DNA from: Raffaelea ambrosiae
Taxonomy: Eukaryota > Ascomycota > Sordariomycetes > Ophiostomatales > Ophiostomataceae
Reading direction: 5' to 3'
NCBI GenBank assembly: GCA_002778195.1
Contig: PCDI01000006.1
Location: 2,584,061-2,648,060, forward strand
Length of the DNA: 64,000 bases
Both the position numbers and the translations under genes were made by a program. Shown in pieces: positions 1-10,399 of this stretch (position 1 is the first letter of the stretch; every line of letters begins with the position of its first letter). Under the pieces are notes generated by a model. That model made no database searches and was not told the DNA's origin. It saw nothing but the letters and a program-made list of their open reading frames with translations.

Positions 1-765
1 CGCGTCTACCGCCTCGGCCTCTACTCGCTCCATGTCGGCGCCAACCGGCACTCGCGCTACTACCGCGAGCTGACGCCGCAGCTGTTTGTCCAGGACCCGG
101 ACCTGGTGTCGCGGGCGCGCGCGTTTGTGAGGCGCGAGCTGACGGTTCTCCTCCCGGGCGGGTTGACGTCGCCTCCGCGTGGTGGTGCTTCTTCTTCCTC
201 CTCCTCCACCTCCTCCCAGACCCGCAACACCGCCAACGCCGAGTTCCTCCTCGAATACATTGTCGCCATCCTCAAGACCATCGACATCCAGGGCAGTGCC
301 GGCCAGGCGGAGGAGCTGCTCCGAGAATTCTTCGGCCGGGACCACACGCGGCTGTTCCTGCACGAGCTGCGGAGCTGGCTGCGCAGTCCGTACCTGACGC
401 TGGCAAGCTGGGACCGGCATGTGCAGTACGGGCGGCCGGCGTCCTATGCGGAGGCGGAACGGAGTGAGGAGGGGCGGAGGGAAAGGAGGGAAAACGGGGG
501 AAACGGGGAAAACGGGGGAAGCGGGGGGGACGGGGGAAACAGCAGCAGTGATCGTGTGGGTAGACACCGTGATCGCCCACCACAGCAGCACGGATACACC
601 CGCACGGGAGGCTCCCACTGGCGACCGTCAACCAAACGAGCAGGCAAACACCGAGACGGCCGCCATGGGCAGCAGCCAGCAGTCGCGGACAGGCCCCCGC
701 GGTACCGCCCACGGCGCAACGAGGCAGCCCTCGAAGAAGCCTGCCGGCGGTACGATCCAAGCTGA
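1..765 (+). CDS. 3' part of a probable Topors-like RING E3 ubiquitin ligase (5' truncated)
   Basis: The reading frame is open from base 1 to a TGA at 763-765, so the start and any RING domain lie outside the window. Visible are a basic segment (RVYRLGLYSLHVGAN), then RARAFVRRELTVL, then FLLEYIVAILKTIDIQG, then FLHELRSWLRSPY followed by a WDRHVQY-like motif. That order matches what I recall of the region C-terminal to the RING in fungal Topors-type E3 ligases; this is family recall, not a search result. A short Ser-rich insert (about residues 60-75) interrupts the block. After about residue 150 the frame becomes Gly/Glu/Arg-rich and less protein-like, so the true C terminus may be shorter or an unseen intron may exist. 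Molecular role by analogy: ubiquitin (or SUMO) ligase acting in the nucleus. Confidence 0.55.
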   Translation, partial: RVYRLGLYSLHVGANRHSRYYRELTPQLFVQDPDLVSRARAFVRRELTVLLPGGLTSPPRGGASSSSSSTSSQTRNTANAEFLLEYIVAILKTIDIQGSAGQAEELLREFFGRDHTRLFLHELRSWLRSPYLTLASWDRHVQYGRPASYAEAERSEEGRRERRENGGNGENGGSGGDGGNSSSDRVGRHRDRPPQQHGYTRTGGSHWRPSTKRAGKHRDGRHGQQPAVADRPPRYRPRRNEAALEEACRRYDPS

Positions 766-1575
766 AGGAAGAGAGCTGCGAGGCGTGTGCCTTTGCCAAG
801 AAGGGGACGACGACCTGAACAACCTTTTTTCTTTTCTTTTCTCCCAACACCTTCCCTTTCGGAACCATACGCCTTGGCTGGACTCTGTCCACGATACGCC
901 TACGCCGACTTGTGTCGTTTGATCACATGCCAGGAGAGTGGCAGACAAACCACCAGTCCGCTTGGAAACGCCATGGAGTAACAACTCTTGTCGAGCCCAT
1001 ACAAGCTTGGCAAGACATGGCAGCACAGCGGAGTGTAATTGCCCGAAAGGGAACATTGTATAACACACCCTACGAAATCGAGATGCCGTGCAGAGCCGTG
1101 CCAGATGCGACAGACAGGCAATACACCTACCCCATTTGGCCAACATTATGTACAAACAATATTAGCACATATCCTGCATAGGGAATTCAAAATCCAAGCG
1201 GCAGAGTGTTGATACGCAAAAGTGATCGGATCGAATTATCTGTACAGATACGAGCTGCTGTAACCATGAAAGCTGGAACCTCCTTTTTTGTTTTTGTTTT
1301 TCTCTTTAGTCAAATTTTCTCCGTCCGCGGTCGGCGGAAAGCGTGCTTCGATTTGTTCTACGTGGATTGGTAAGCGTTTCGGAGCAGCCAACTACAAATG
1401 GAGACATTTCGGGGGAGCTCTCGGCGTGCAACATGACGCGGGATCGTTAGAACGACGATCTTGTCGGGTCCAGCTATTTTTTTTCTCTCTCTCTCATTTT
1501 CCCCTTGTTACTCTTCGCTTCACTTGATCTGCACAACTCAACCGAAAGCTTGCCATATTGACCACAACAACCACC
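766..1575. other. intergenic region, promoter and 5' UTR of the DsbA-family gene
   Basis: No coding frame here looks protein-like. The last 120 bases before the ATG at 1576 are CT-rich (TTTTTTTTCTCTCTCTCTC around 1478-1496), typical of the pyrimidine tract in front of fungal transcription starts. No TATA box stands out. Confidence 0.5.
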
Positions 1576-2354
1576 ATGGCCGTCATCGACATCAAGATCG
1601 TCTCGGACGTCATTTGTCCATTTGTAAGAGCTCCCGGGCTGTCTTCAAGACATCTGTTTACCTTCAATATAGTTGTTATCTGCCTTCTCACTCACACCCA
1701 CCCCCACAGTGCTATCTCGGCAAGAAACGCCTCGAAAAGGCCATGGAGATGTACAAAAAAACCGTCCCCGGCGGCGCCGACGACCGCTTCGCCGTCTCCT
1801 GGGCTCCCTTCTATCTCGACCCGACCGCGCCCCGGCAGAGCATCCCCATCAACGAGCGCATGGCCCAAAAGTTTGGCGCCGACCGCGTGTCCGCCCTCAA
1901 TGCCCGCATGCGCGCCATGGGCGCTGCCGAGGGCATCAACTTTACTCACCAGGGCAAGGTGGGCAGCACCCGGGATGCCCACCGGCTGGTCCAGCTGGCC
2001 AAAACCAAGGACGCCAAGGACGGCAAGGAGGTGCCCACCTCCTCCTCTGGGTCGTCTCTCCAAAACACCCTCATGGCCAACATCTTCCGGTCCTACTTTG
2101 AGGAGGGCGGCGACATCACGTCGCACGACATGCTGGTGGCGGCGGCCGAGAAGGCCGGCATTGACGGCGCCGAGGCGCGGGCGTGGCTGGCCGGCGACAA
2201 TGGCGGGCCCGCGGTGGACGCCGAGGTGGAGACGGCGTATGCGCGAAACATTCACGGGGTGCCGCACTTTATCATCAACGACACGGTCGAGGTGGGCGGT
2301 GCGCAGAACGTGGAGACGTTTATCAGCGAGTTTGTGCGGGCAAAGAAGCAGTAA
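1576..2354 (+). CDS. DsbA-family thioredoxin-fold oxidoreductase (FrnE-like)
   Basis: Two exons, 1576-1623 and 1710-2354, joined across an 86-base GTAAGA...CAG intron, give 230 residues. The protein opens MAVIDIKIVSDVICPF and continues CYLGKKRLEKAM, so the CPFC redox motif (Cys14, Cys17) is formed only after splicing. A GVPHF loop near residue 200 is the cis-proline loop of the thioredoxin fold, and the all-helical insert between is the DsbA pattern. The family (2-hydroxychromene-2-carboxylate isomerase/DsbA, FrnE branch) carries out thiol-disulfide exchange or glutathione-dependent chemistry. No signal peptide is visible, so it is probably cytosolic. The start is set by a good context (CCACCATGG). 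It is convergent with SPC34. The substrate is unknown. Confidence 0.88.
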
Positions 2355-2703
2355 TAGTCGAGGAGGAGGCCGTGGATGCGAGGTGGATGCGCGGTGAATG
2401 TTGGTCTTTGGTATGATGCTGCTGTATGGCAACGTTGTGGGAAACCAAGAAGGGGGCATTGCGATGGCGTCGATTTGTTTAAACCCTTTTTTTTTTTTTT
2501 AGTATGAGTTGCCGGCCAAGGTCTGTTGCCTGTCCCGTCGCACACAATTGAATCTCCTATGCTGTTTCTCTCGTCCTGTTGACCTTGCTGGTCCTGCTGT
2601 GTGCCGCATACTATGAATCATTGTTGTATCCCCCCCTTTTCTCTAATACTGGGTATCATTTGTCATAATCGTCGCCGACTTTTTTTTTCTTCTTTTCTTT
2701 CTT
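2355..2703. other. convergent 3' intergenic region
   Basis: Space between the stop codons of the DsbA-family gene and SPC34. It contains T-tracts (2488-2501 and 2680-2704) that would serve the two 3' ends. Nothing coding is visible. Confidence 0.5.
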
Positions 2704-3624
2704 TCACATATTCAACAGCCCGCCCAAGTCCTTGTCCATGGCCCGTAATCGCTCTTGCAGCTCCTTCTTTCGCCGCTCCAGCTCGCGCACCTCCTCCTCT
2801 TCCCGTCGGAGGTCTTCTTCCGACACAATGTCAGGCACGCCACTGGACAGGCTGTTGAGCGTACCGCCTACATCGTCCTCTTCGCCATTGTTGTAGTAGT
2901 TGTTGTTGTTGTCATCGTCCTCGCCGTCGTCGCGCCAGTCGCGGTTCATCTCCTCCAGACGCTGGGCCTGCTCAGCCACCTTGGCCTCGTAGTACGCCAG
3001 CGTGTTGCTCTGCTGGGCATACTTTTGCCGCAGAACAGGGATCCGCTCCAGCGCGCCCGGCAGCGCATAGACAGAGCACAGCTTCTCGGCGCCCTTGAGC
3101 AGGATGTTGATGTCCACCTCACCCGCAGCGCGCGTGCTGCTGCTGGTGTCTTGCGAAATCTGCGCGTGCAGATCGCCGCCGAGCACCGCAGCCACGGCGG
3201 TCTGGCGCCGTGGTACCGCACTGGGCCGTGCTGTTGGGGGCCCAGTGGTCACTTCGCCGCCGGCAACATTGAAGACGGTCTGGCGACGGCGGGACGAGGA
3301 CGACGTAGCGGCTTGCTCGCCGGGTGTTGCTGCTGACGTGGGCTTGGTAGTAGTGGTCGTGGTCGGCGGCGGCGGCGGCGGCGGCACAGAGAAGAGTGCA
3401 CGCTCGTGGGTTTCGGTGTCACGGATGAGGCTGGTGATGTCGTCATTGTAGAGCATCGCATTGGTGAAGACTTTTGGTGGAGGGAAGCTTGTTTTTTTTT
3501 TTTTGTTAATGGGACACAAAGGAGATTCGAAGAGAGCAACTAGATCTTAGCATACTTACGGAAGGCTGCCAATTCCCTGGCATGACGCCGAGATCTGGTC
3601 TAGGTAGATCCCAAGGCGCGACAT
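2704..3624 (-). CDS. SPC34: DASH/Dam1 complex subunit Spc34
   Basis: Exon 1 is 3624-3560 and exon 2 is 3487-2704, with a 72-base intron (GTAAGT...AAG), giving 282 residues. The N terminus MSRLGIYLDQISASCQGIG runs into FPPPKVFTNAMLYNDDITS and LIRDTETHERALF, the conserved Spc34 head. A second conserved block, DINILLKGAEKLCSVY then LPGALERIPVLR, follows at about residues 145-175. The C-terminal third is charged and predicted coiled coil, ending in RLRAMDKDLGGLLNM. Between these lie a Pro/Thr-rich linker (about residues 55-80) and an acidic Asp/Asn tract (about residues 210-235). The DASH complex couples kinetochores to spindle microtubules and is specific to fungi. The short first exon was chosen because it supplies the conserved N terminus. 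Confidence 0.9.
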
Positions 3625-3626
3625 GG

Positions 3627-3672
3627 CTGTTTTGGTTGCTTTGGTTGTTTTGGTTGTTTTGGTTGTTTGGTG
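3627..3672 (-). repeat. 9-bp tandem repeat in the SPC34 leader
   Basis: On the + strand the unit TTTTGGTTG (with one C variant) recurs about five times. On the coding strand of SPC34 this reads as a CAACCAAAA repeat ending two bases before the ATG at 3624. A CA-rich, U-poor leader like this would be nearly unstructured. Confidence 0.85.
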
Positions 3673-4842
3673 AGGTTTGCGAATGGCAGCTCTATTCAGG
3701 GAACCTATCAAAATGGAAGCGCGATGCGTGACGCGCCGCTGCCGTTGTCCTATGTCATTACTGGGGCGGATAAGCCCCGCTAGCTGCAACCCCTCTCTGT
3801 CTCCCACGCCGATAAGACTGTTCGGTGGTGGTCCATAACTGGGTCGGCTTGGCTGGCTTGACTGGGATATGTCCTTGACCGCCTCACCGCACTTGTGTGC
3901 GTTCAGTTTAAAGCGCATGCATGTGAGCGGATCCTGGTGGTTTTGTGTTTCTGTATCATTGGCAAGATGTGTTTTTCACCAGGAATGGATTGCAGAAGAC
4001 GTGAGACATGGCAGTCAGTTGACCACAGGGGGGCAGGGGAGGTTTGGCCAGGTGCAGACTGATAGATAGTCCCCATCGGCACTGTTTTCCGGTCTCTGTA
4101 TTGACTAAGAGACAGGGGAAACCGAAGAAAACAAAGGGCAGAACATGGAATATCGTCACGAGCAGAAGAGGCCAAGAGAGCAAGAGACCACCAAAAAAAA
4201 AAGGAAGAAAGAAAGAGCCCTGCCCGGCGAGGCAAGTGGGTTGTCTAGCGTTGTTGGGCGCTCCTTCCTTGTTTTGTGTAGTTGCCCATCAAGCGGCAGG
4301 TAGCCGCACAAGCCGCGACGAGAAAGCGGCAGTTGCAACCGTTGGTCTCCTTCCGAAGAAGGCCAGTCCGTCCTGCCCATGGGCCGAGAAAATGTTGGCA
4401 ACGGCGAAGCCAACGCACGAGCAATTCGCCATGCTCGTGTCGTGCCTGCCATTCTCGCCGGACACGCACCTGCCTCGGGCGAAACAACGGCAAGAGGCAA
4501 GAGGCAAAGGCAAGAAAATTTTGTTTCATCCCCACATATCTCAGCCTTGCGGGAGGAGGGAAAGCAAAAGTATTCATATGCACTAACTACTACTATGTAT
4601 GTACGATACGGTGTAAGCGGTTTCTTGTCCCTTCGTTTCGTAGACCTGCCAAATAGAGAGCGTCTGGAAGCGTCTTTGCACTATTATTATTCAACACCCC
4701 TGCACCGTCTTCCAATCGACTAGTTGTGCATCTGGCGCCCCCAAGCATTGCTGCCCAAAGACGCTGCAGCGACCCGTTTTTGCTTGCTTTTTCCTGTGCT
4801 TCTCTGCTTCGAATTTTTCCCGTCGTTTCTTTTTCGGTCTAC

Positions 4843-4900
4843 TTTGGACCTGCTTTGGGCCTGCTTTGGGCCTGCTTTGGGCCTGCCTGCTTTGGCCCGG
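4843..4900 (+). repeat. 11-bp tandem repeat (CTGCTTTGGGC unit)
   Basis: Three to four near-perfect copies of CTGCTTTGGGC, then degenerate copies. It lies in non-coding DNA upstream of the acidic-protein gene. Confidence 0.8.
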
Positions 4901-6295
4901 CTTTGCCTTTTTGTCCTGGCAATTCTTCGTCGGACCCCTCTTCTCTGGTCCCATTGAATTTCCCTGTGGCCGTCGCTGGCCGTCACCCCATCCGTGGCGC
5001 AGGTCGCCACTTGGGTCTGACCTTTTTCTCTGGGATCTTATTTTCCTTTTGTTTTTCTTGCCGTCCTCGGCAAGCACGCACCCCAACAAGCAATCATCGC
5101 CGGTGGGTCAGGTCGCAATGGCTTCCTCGTCTTCCCGTCTCCTGCCCCGACAGGCATAACTACTGTAGTTACATACCACACTATCCCGGGTCAGCAGAAT
5201 CGCAGCCCGATCCTGTCGATCCTCCTGTTGGGCTCGGATTTCGCTCAATTTCTCCCCTTTGCATTTGCTTTCTTTTGGCCCCAATGGCTTCCCTCGCGCA
5301 GGACATGTGCCCGCGGTGTCGCTGCTTCGACACCGGCCGGGCAAAAGTATAAGTTGCTGCGCCGTATTACATAGCTAGACGGCCTTTCGTCTGAGCGACT
5401 TTTGGCTTTCACCTGCCTCCGTTCAGAACTAACCCCCGCGTCGGCCATCCACACCAGCCCACTGACGACATCGCATTGATCTGCTAGATCTGCGCTTTGC
5501 CTTTTGGATCGCCTTTGGCTCGGTTTGGGGGGACATTCTGCATATTCTTTTTTGAATTGCATAGTCTTTCGGGTGCTTTCTCAGCTTTCACGCCGTCGTC
5601 GGCGTATCTTGTCCTACTTTGGCGTCGCTCTTTCCCTGCTCGTAGCCACTCCGCGGCTTCCACACTTGCCCATCCCAATCTTGCCATATCGTCGCCATCC
5701 AGAGGCCATATCAGGCATTCGGCTTCCTGCCATCACGCTCTTTTGGCCCCAATCGCCCCAGCCCAGTCCCTGGCGTCTCTGCCTTGCTGTCCTCCCATTT
5801 GGTCTGCCGTCTGGTCTGCTGGCCCGGTCCCCGGCTTTTTCTCGCCTGTTTTTCTCCCCTCTGCACCCAGCCGGCTCGCCGTGACGCTGGCGTGGTTTCG
5901 CCTGAGTGGTGTCGTCTGAGTGGCTCCCCCGAGAAGTCTCCTGCTCCCGTGGTCTTCCTGTGACCTGCTCGCGCTTCTCTTCTATCTCCCCCGCCCCCCG
6001 TCAGACCTGCAGCAGCTGCTCCCCTCCCTCGCCATCCGCGCACGTCCACTCGCCTCGCGAGCCTCTCCACCCAACCAGCGCTGACTGGGCATTGTTGCAT
6101 TGCAGTCCGTCCATGCCGACGCAGCAGCAGGGAGGCGCAAAAAAACAGCCAACACAGTCCGCGTTGCTGTTTTCTGCAGAGACACCTGGCCCGGCACTCA
6201 GCTCTCGCGCTGTGTACAAGCTGCAGCACTAGTTGGGCGCTCGCCCGCCCTCGCTCGCTCACACCACACCCAACACCTGCGGTGTATGCAAGCAC

Positions 6296-6465
6296 CCAAC
6301 AGCCACACACACGTTCCCACGCATACACGCATACAGTCCACATGCATAGTACATAGTTCACACACACAATCCGCAGATACACATACACCATCCGCGCATA
6401 TACACAATCCACACATACGCATACACCGTCCGCGGATGCACACACACACACACACAACCCACTCA
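6296..6465 (+). repeat. interrupted CA/ACAC-rich simple sequence
   Basis: A degenerate CA-rich tract with repeating CACACA, CATACACA and CCGCGCATA/CCGCGGATG elements, ending in a purer CA run near 6440-6460. It explains the Cys/Val-rich reverse-strand frame seen here, which is not a gene. Confidence 0.8.
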
Positions 6466-7512
6466 CACAAACGCAACGCACATCCCTTCCACACCCTCAA
6501 GGCCGTACCCTGCCTGTACACCAGACCAGACGGGCGGACCAGAGCAAGAACCGCACAGAGAGCCGCAGCAGATGTGCAAACGTACATAGTATTGCCAGCC
6601 GTACCAATCAACCACCACGTCCACCACAGCAAACAACCTTCGGCTCATACCACCAGTCCACCATTCCACCACTCCAATCTGCAACTCCAGCACCCACACG
6701 GGCCAGATCTGACGCTTGCCAGCTCGGCCTGCAGTCTATACACCACAGACAACACAGACACCACCCGTGCTCCCCCCCCCATCCTCCCCTCCCATCCGCC
6801 TTCCACCGCCCGCCCAGCCCGCCCCCGACGCCTACTGTGCCTCTAGTTGCTTTTTCAATCTTGATTTTGATTTTTTTTTTCTTTTTTTGATTTTTCTTTT
6901 TCGTTCCCCGTCCTCTGGATACGCTGCCCCTCCTTCTCCTCCCTCTCTTTCCCGCTCTCCCCCTGCTCCTCTCCCTCTGTGCTCTCCCTGCGAGTCTCAC
7001 TTCGGATCTGTGCCCGTTTATCATGACAACCCACCCAAGGCTGATAGTTCCCTCTTGTTGGAGGTTCATAATCCCCTTGCTGGGTCCCTGAGCGTGCATT
7101 CGGCTGCTTATTTTCTCGTATTTTTCTCGCCGTTTCTCGCTTCCCTTTCTTCTTCCTATTTATCCCCTCCACCAAGTCACACCGGCACCCATCGTCTCTC
7201 GCAGGCCACTCTCGGCCTGGTCCCATTCTGCATTCGGCCTGATTGCGTTCTTTCGCTCTCTTGTACCTATGACAAGAGCTGCACGACTAGAAACGATCCA
7301 TAACCCCTCATCTACGAGACGATAACTCCCTTGTCTTTATTTGTTCCAATTGGAGTCTTGTCTCACCGATCTCAATCGAGAACCGGACCAGAAATCTGCA
7401 GACAGTACGCAGGGGGGCGTCAAAAAACACGCGCAAGACTTATAGACGGCATAGCCAAGCACAGAGACAAGTCGGGGGGGGGAAATCACAATTGCATAAT
7501 AGCACTTCCGCC

Positions 7513-8859
7513 ATGCCTCGCTATCAAGTGCCGCCTGGCATGTCTCACACTGTGGCGGCTCCGTCGCCGCCACAGACCCCCGTCACCACTTCGCCGGTTG
7601 GCCTCCGCAAAACCGACCAGAGCCCCCACCACCAACGGGTGCCGAACCCCTTCTCATTCTCCCGGCCCTTTAGCACCGACACCGTCCCCCGCCACACCCA
7701 CTTCCCGAACTCCAACGGCGCCGGGCCCAATGCACCGTTATTTCGGTCCAATGCCTATCGACCAGGAGATCTGTCGCCCAGCTCCTCTGACATGTCATCG
7801 GGTCTGGAAGACATCGATGAAGACGACGAGGACGAAGAAGAGGGCGACGAAGATGCCGATGCCGAGGATGAGGACGAAGACGACGACGATGACGAACCGG
7901 CTGATTCTGACGATGATGATGCCGACGACTCGTCTGCCAGTGCCAGTCCACCCCGGTCTGCAAGCTCCGGCATGCCGGACCACCGGCCAAATTTGCAACG
8001 GGTGCCACCACAGCAAAGGCCGCCGCCGGGCAGCTTTTCCGGCTTTGACTCGCCCATGTCCACAACATCTGACGACGACGACAGATCTGCCGACGAATTT
8101 GAGATTGAAATCACAGAACCCCCCGAGCCATTTGTGCGACCACCTCGTGTCTATGCAACTTACTCTGCCATAGCCATCGAGGAACTCCTTATCTTTGACA
8201 GCAACAGATACGCCGGCATTGAAGTCCTGTATCCCGATGAGACCGAAGATGCGGAGACGGAGCTCGAGGGCCAGCAGAGTCCGCGCCGGTCACGGAAAGG
8301 TAACCGCACTCGGACGACGAAGACGCGTGCCCGGTCCCCCATTGACCACACCGTCGTCAACGGATTTCAGGACTTGACCTGCCGCACCCAGTCCGATGAG
8401 GAGGACGAGGCAACAGAGGCTGCCGTCTACGACGACGATTCCTCGTCTGGCCTCGAAGACGACGAGTTCTACATCAATCTAGTTCGGCTGCGCGAAGAAA
8501 AGCGTCGCCGCCGTATGACCTCGGGCAGCATTGGCAAGCGCACGATCAGTGAGAGCATTGGCAGCGACACCGATAACGAGGACATGCACCACTTCCTGGA
8601 TGCCACCGAGGTCGGGTCCAGTGCTCGCCGACTGCGCCGCCGCATGGACAACCGCCACAGCCTGCAGTTCACCGATCCTCCAGCGCCACGCATTGACGAG
8701 CTGGAGGAGCCAGACACGACAGAGGACGAGCTGATCGTGGAGGGCGGCGACACCGAGAAACTGGCACGCGAGTTACCCTACTACACCCTCGAAGTTTTCA
8801 ACATGGAAGTGGACGCGGAGGCGAAAAGGTCCGCAAAGACCTCTGCGGATGCATCCTGA
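7513..8859 (+). CDS. conserved-looking acidic, disordered fungal protein of unknown function
   Basis: A single uninterrupted frame of 448 residues from ATG 7513 (TCCGCCATGCC, a better context than the in-frame ATG at 7492). Residues 1-90 are Pro/Ser/Thr-rich. Residues about 100-150 are an extreme Asp/Glu tract. The blocks PPRVYATYSAIAIEELLIFD and NRYAGIEVLYPDETED (about 210-250) look folded. Basic clusters (RRSRKGNRTR, REEKRRRRM) may be nuclear localisation signals. The end LARELPYYTLEVFNMEVD resembles an end I associate with uncharacterised Sordariomycete proteins. There is no enzymatic motif or membrane segment. The mix of acidic tract and basic clusters suggests a nuclear or chromatin-associated regulator, but that is inference. 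It is preceded by an unusually long pyrimidine-rich leader region. Confidence 0.75.
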   Translation: MPRYQVPPGMSHTVAAPSPPQTPVTTSPVGLRKTDQSPHHQRVPNPFSFSRPFSTDTVPRHTHFPNSNGAGPNAPLFRSNAYRPGDLSPSSSDMSSGLEDIDEDDEDEEEGDEDADAEDEDEDDDDDEPADSDDDDADDSSASASPPRSASSGMPDHRPNLQRVPPQQRPPPGSFSGFDSPMSTTSDDDDRSADEFEIEITEPPEPFVRPPRVYATYSAIAIEELLIFDSNRYAGIEVLYPDETEDAETELEGQQSPRRSRKGNRTRTTKTRARSPIDHTVVNGFQDLTCRTQSDEEDEATEAAVYDDDSSSGLEDDEFYINLVRLREEKRRRRMTSGSIGKRTISESIGSDTDNEDMHHFLDATEVGSSARRLRRRMDNRHSLQFTDPPAPRIDELEEPDTTEDELIVEGGDTEKLARELPYYTLEVFNMEVDAEAKRSAKTSADAS

Positions 8860-10399
8860 GATAGTGCGACAGTCAAGGCAGTCCGCAATAACTACGACAA
8901 ACCCACAACTTCCAACTTTCTCGTACAGCGGCAGGTTTTCTTTTCCTTGTTGCTCGGTCATTCTCTTTTCTTCTTACTTGGGGCAAGCCTGCGACAACTT
9001 GTAACGATTGATGACGTTCCGACTATTACATGACCTCCATACTTTTTTTTTCTTTTCCTTTTTGCGAGATCTCTCACTTGTTTGGCAACGACTGGCTTAA
9101 GCTTAGTTCAGTGTGCAAAGGGACGAACTGTTTGAGAACTGTTTGAGCACAGCAATACACCTTCCCTTCTTCACACAGCACACACACCGCACTTTGTGTC
9201 TCCCACATGTTGCCTACTTTCTGTTTTCTGCCTCCATAAGTGCGGTTGACACAACACTGAACATCTCTGGAAACAAGGTCTTACACGGAACAAATGCACG
9301 GACTGGGAAGGCTGTAAGCCCGTCATCGAAAATTGGTGCTAGCATCCTTAATGGATCGACGCTATGTTTTGCTTTGTATAATTAGTACATGCTTCCCCTC
9401 CCCCCCCTTTCTGCCCCCTTCCCACGCTGTATGTTGCTCCTGTGATGGCACGGTTTAGATCTGGGAAATTGCATCTGGAGCCATTCATTTGGCCACTGGG
9501 ATGATGTGGTTATTTAGAGGCTGGACAAAGCCCTCGGTGTTTTCTCTTTTTGCAGCTTTTAAAACTTTCTATTTGGATAACAGACCTGTGGAACCAGCCA
9601 GGCAATACATAAAACTGGACGTTTGGATAACCAAAGCATCAAATCTAGCGGAAGCCGTGAAGTAGTTAAAAACAAGAAAAAAGGGAAAAAAAAAAAAGAA
9701 ACACAGGGAGAGTGTAGACGTCACTATTATATGGCATATATGAATATATCGGAATATCCGAGCGCCGATGTGAGTGTGTCCCAATCAGGGCTAGAGCAGA
9801 ATTCTGGGCAGATCGTGGCTCAACCGTGTGGCGGCGCTGGCGAGGCGGCGAAAGTGCACGACTGTGAACCACGTCTTCCTCCGTCGCGGCCCATCAGTGT
9901 GTATGCCCGTCCATCCCTCCCTCCATCACCCCCTATACACCGTCGCGAAAAGAGCCTCTTTCCTGAGGCTGTGGATAGGGAATAAGACAACAAAGCCTCT
10001 CCGCCGAGCGCCACAGCCTTCTTTGCCAGCCCCCCCCCTGGGGCTTTTTTCTGACGTTTTGTCGCGAAGCCTCGCCGCTTCAGGCTGCCAGTCAGATTCG
10101 CCTGACTTCGGCCGACCGATCGTTTCCCTCTTTTCCTTCTTCTTCTTTGCTTTCCCTCCTTCCTATGACATAGAGATTAATTAGCTTTTCTTTCTTTTTT
10201 TCCCTTTTGGACCATCGACTTCCCTGGCACCTTTCGCCTTTGCGCTCGAAGGCAGGCACAAGACAACGCCCAACGAGACACCCAACGAGACAGCGAGCGC
10301 GCCCACACAGAAGAGAAACAAAGCGTACGATAGACCTAGCGCCCACGCGCAACGCACATCTATCTATCTATATATATACCAACCCCACCTCGAACAATC
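8860..10399. other. intergenic region, TAF12 promoter
   Basis: No coding frame stands out. Contains CT-rich and T-tract stretches (9045-9062, 10185-10205) and, just before the TAF12 ATG, CTATCTATCTATATATATACC (10360-10380). The TATATATA there is only about 20 bases from the ATG, so it is more likely leader than TATA box. Confidence 0.45.

Larger units (their letters stand above)
3673..7512. other. 3.8 kb gene-free region between divergent genes; likely long leader/regulatory DNA
   Basis: No frame shows a recognisable protein, and the open frames are low-complexity. The segment from about 4760 to 7200 is strongly CT-rich on the + strand. It includes an 11-bp repeat around 4843-4900, CA-rich DNA at 6300-6465, and T-tracts with many CCTCC/CTCTC blocks at 6770-7000. 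Long pyrimidine-rich tracts of this sort usually lie in the promoter or 5' UTR of the downstream gene, here the one starting at 7513. Several short upstream ATGs are present. Confidence 0.45.

Noticed and set aside
5711..6632. Cys/Val-rich minus-strand frames (VCVCVDCVYARM)
   Set aside because: They translate the CA-rich simple sequence and are not a cysteine-rich effector.
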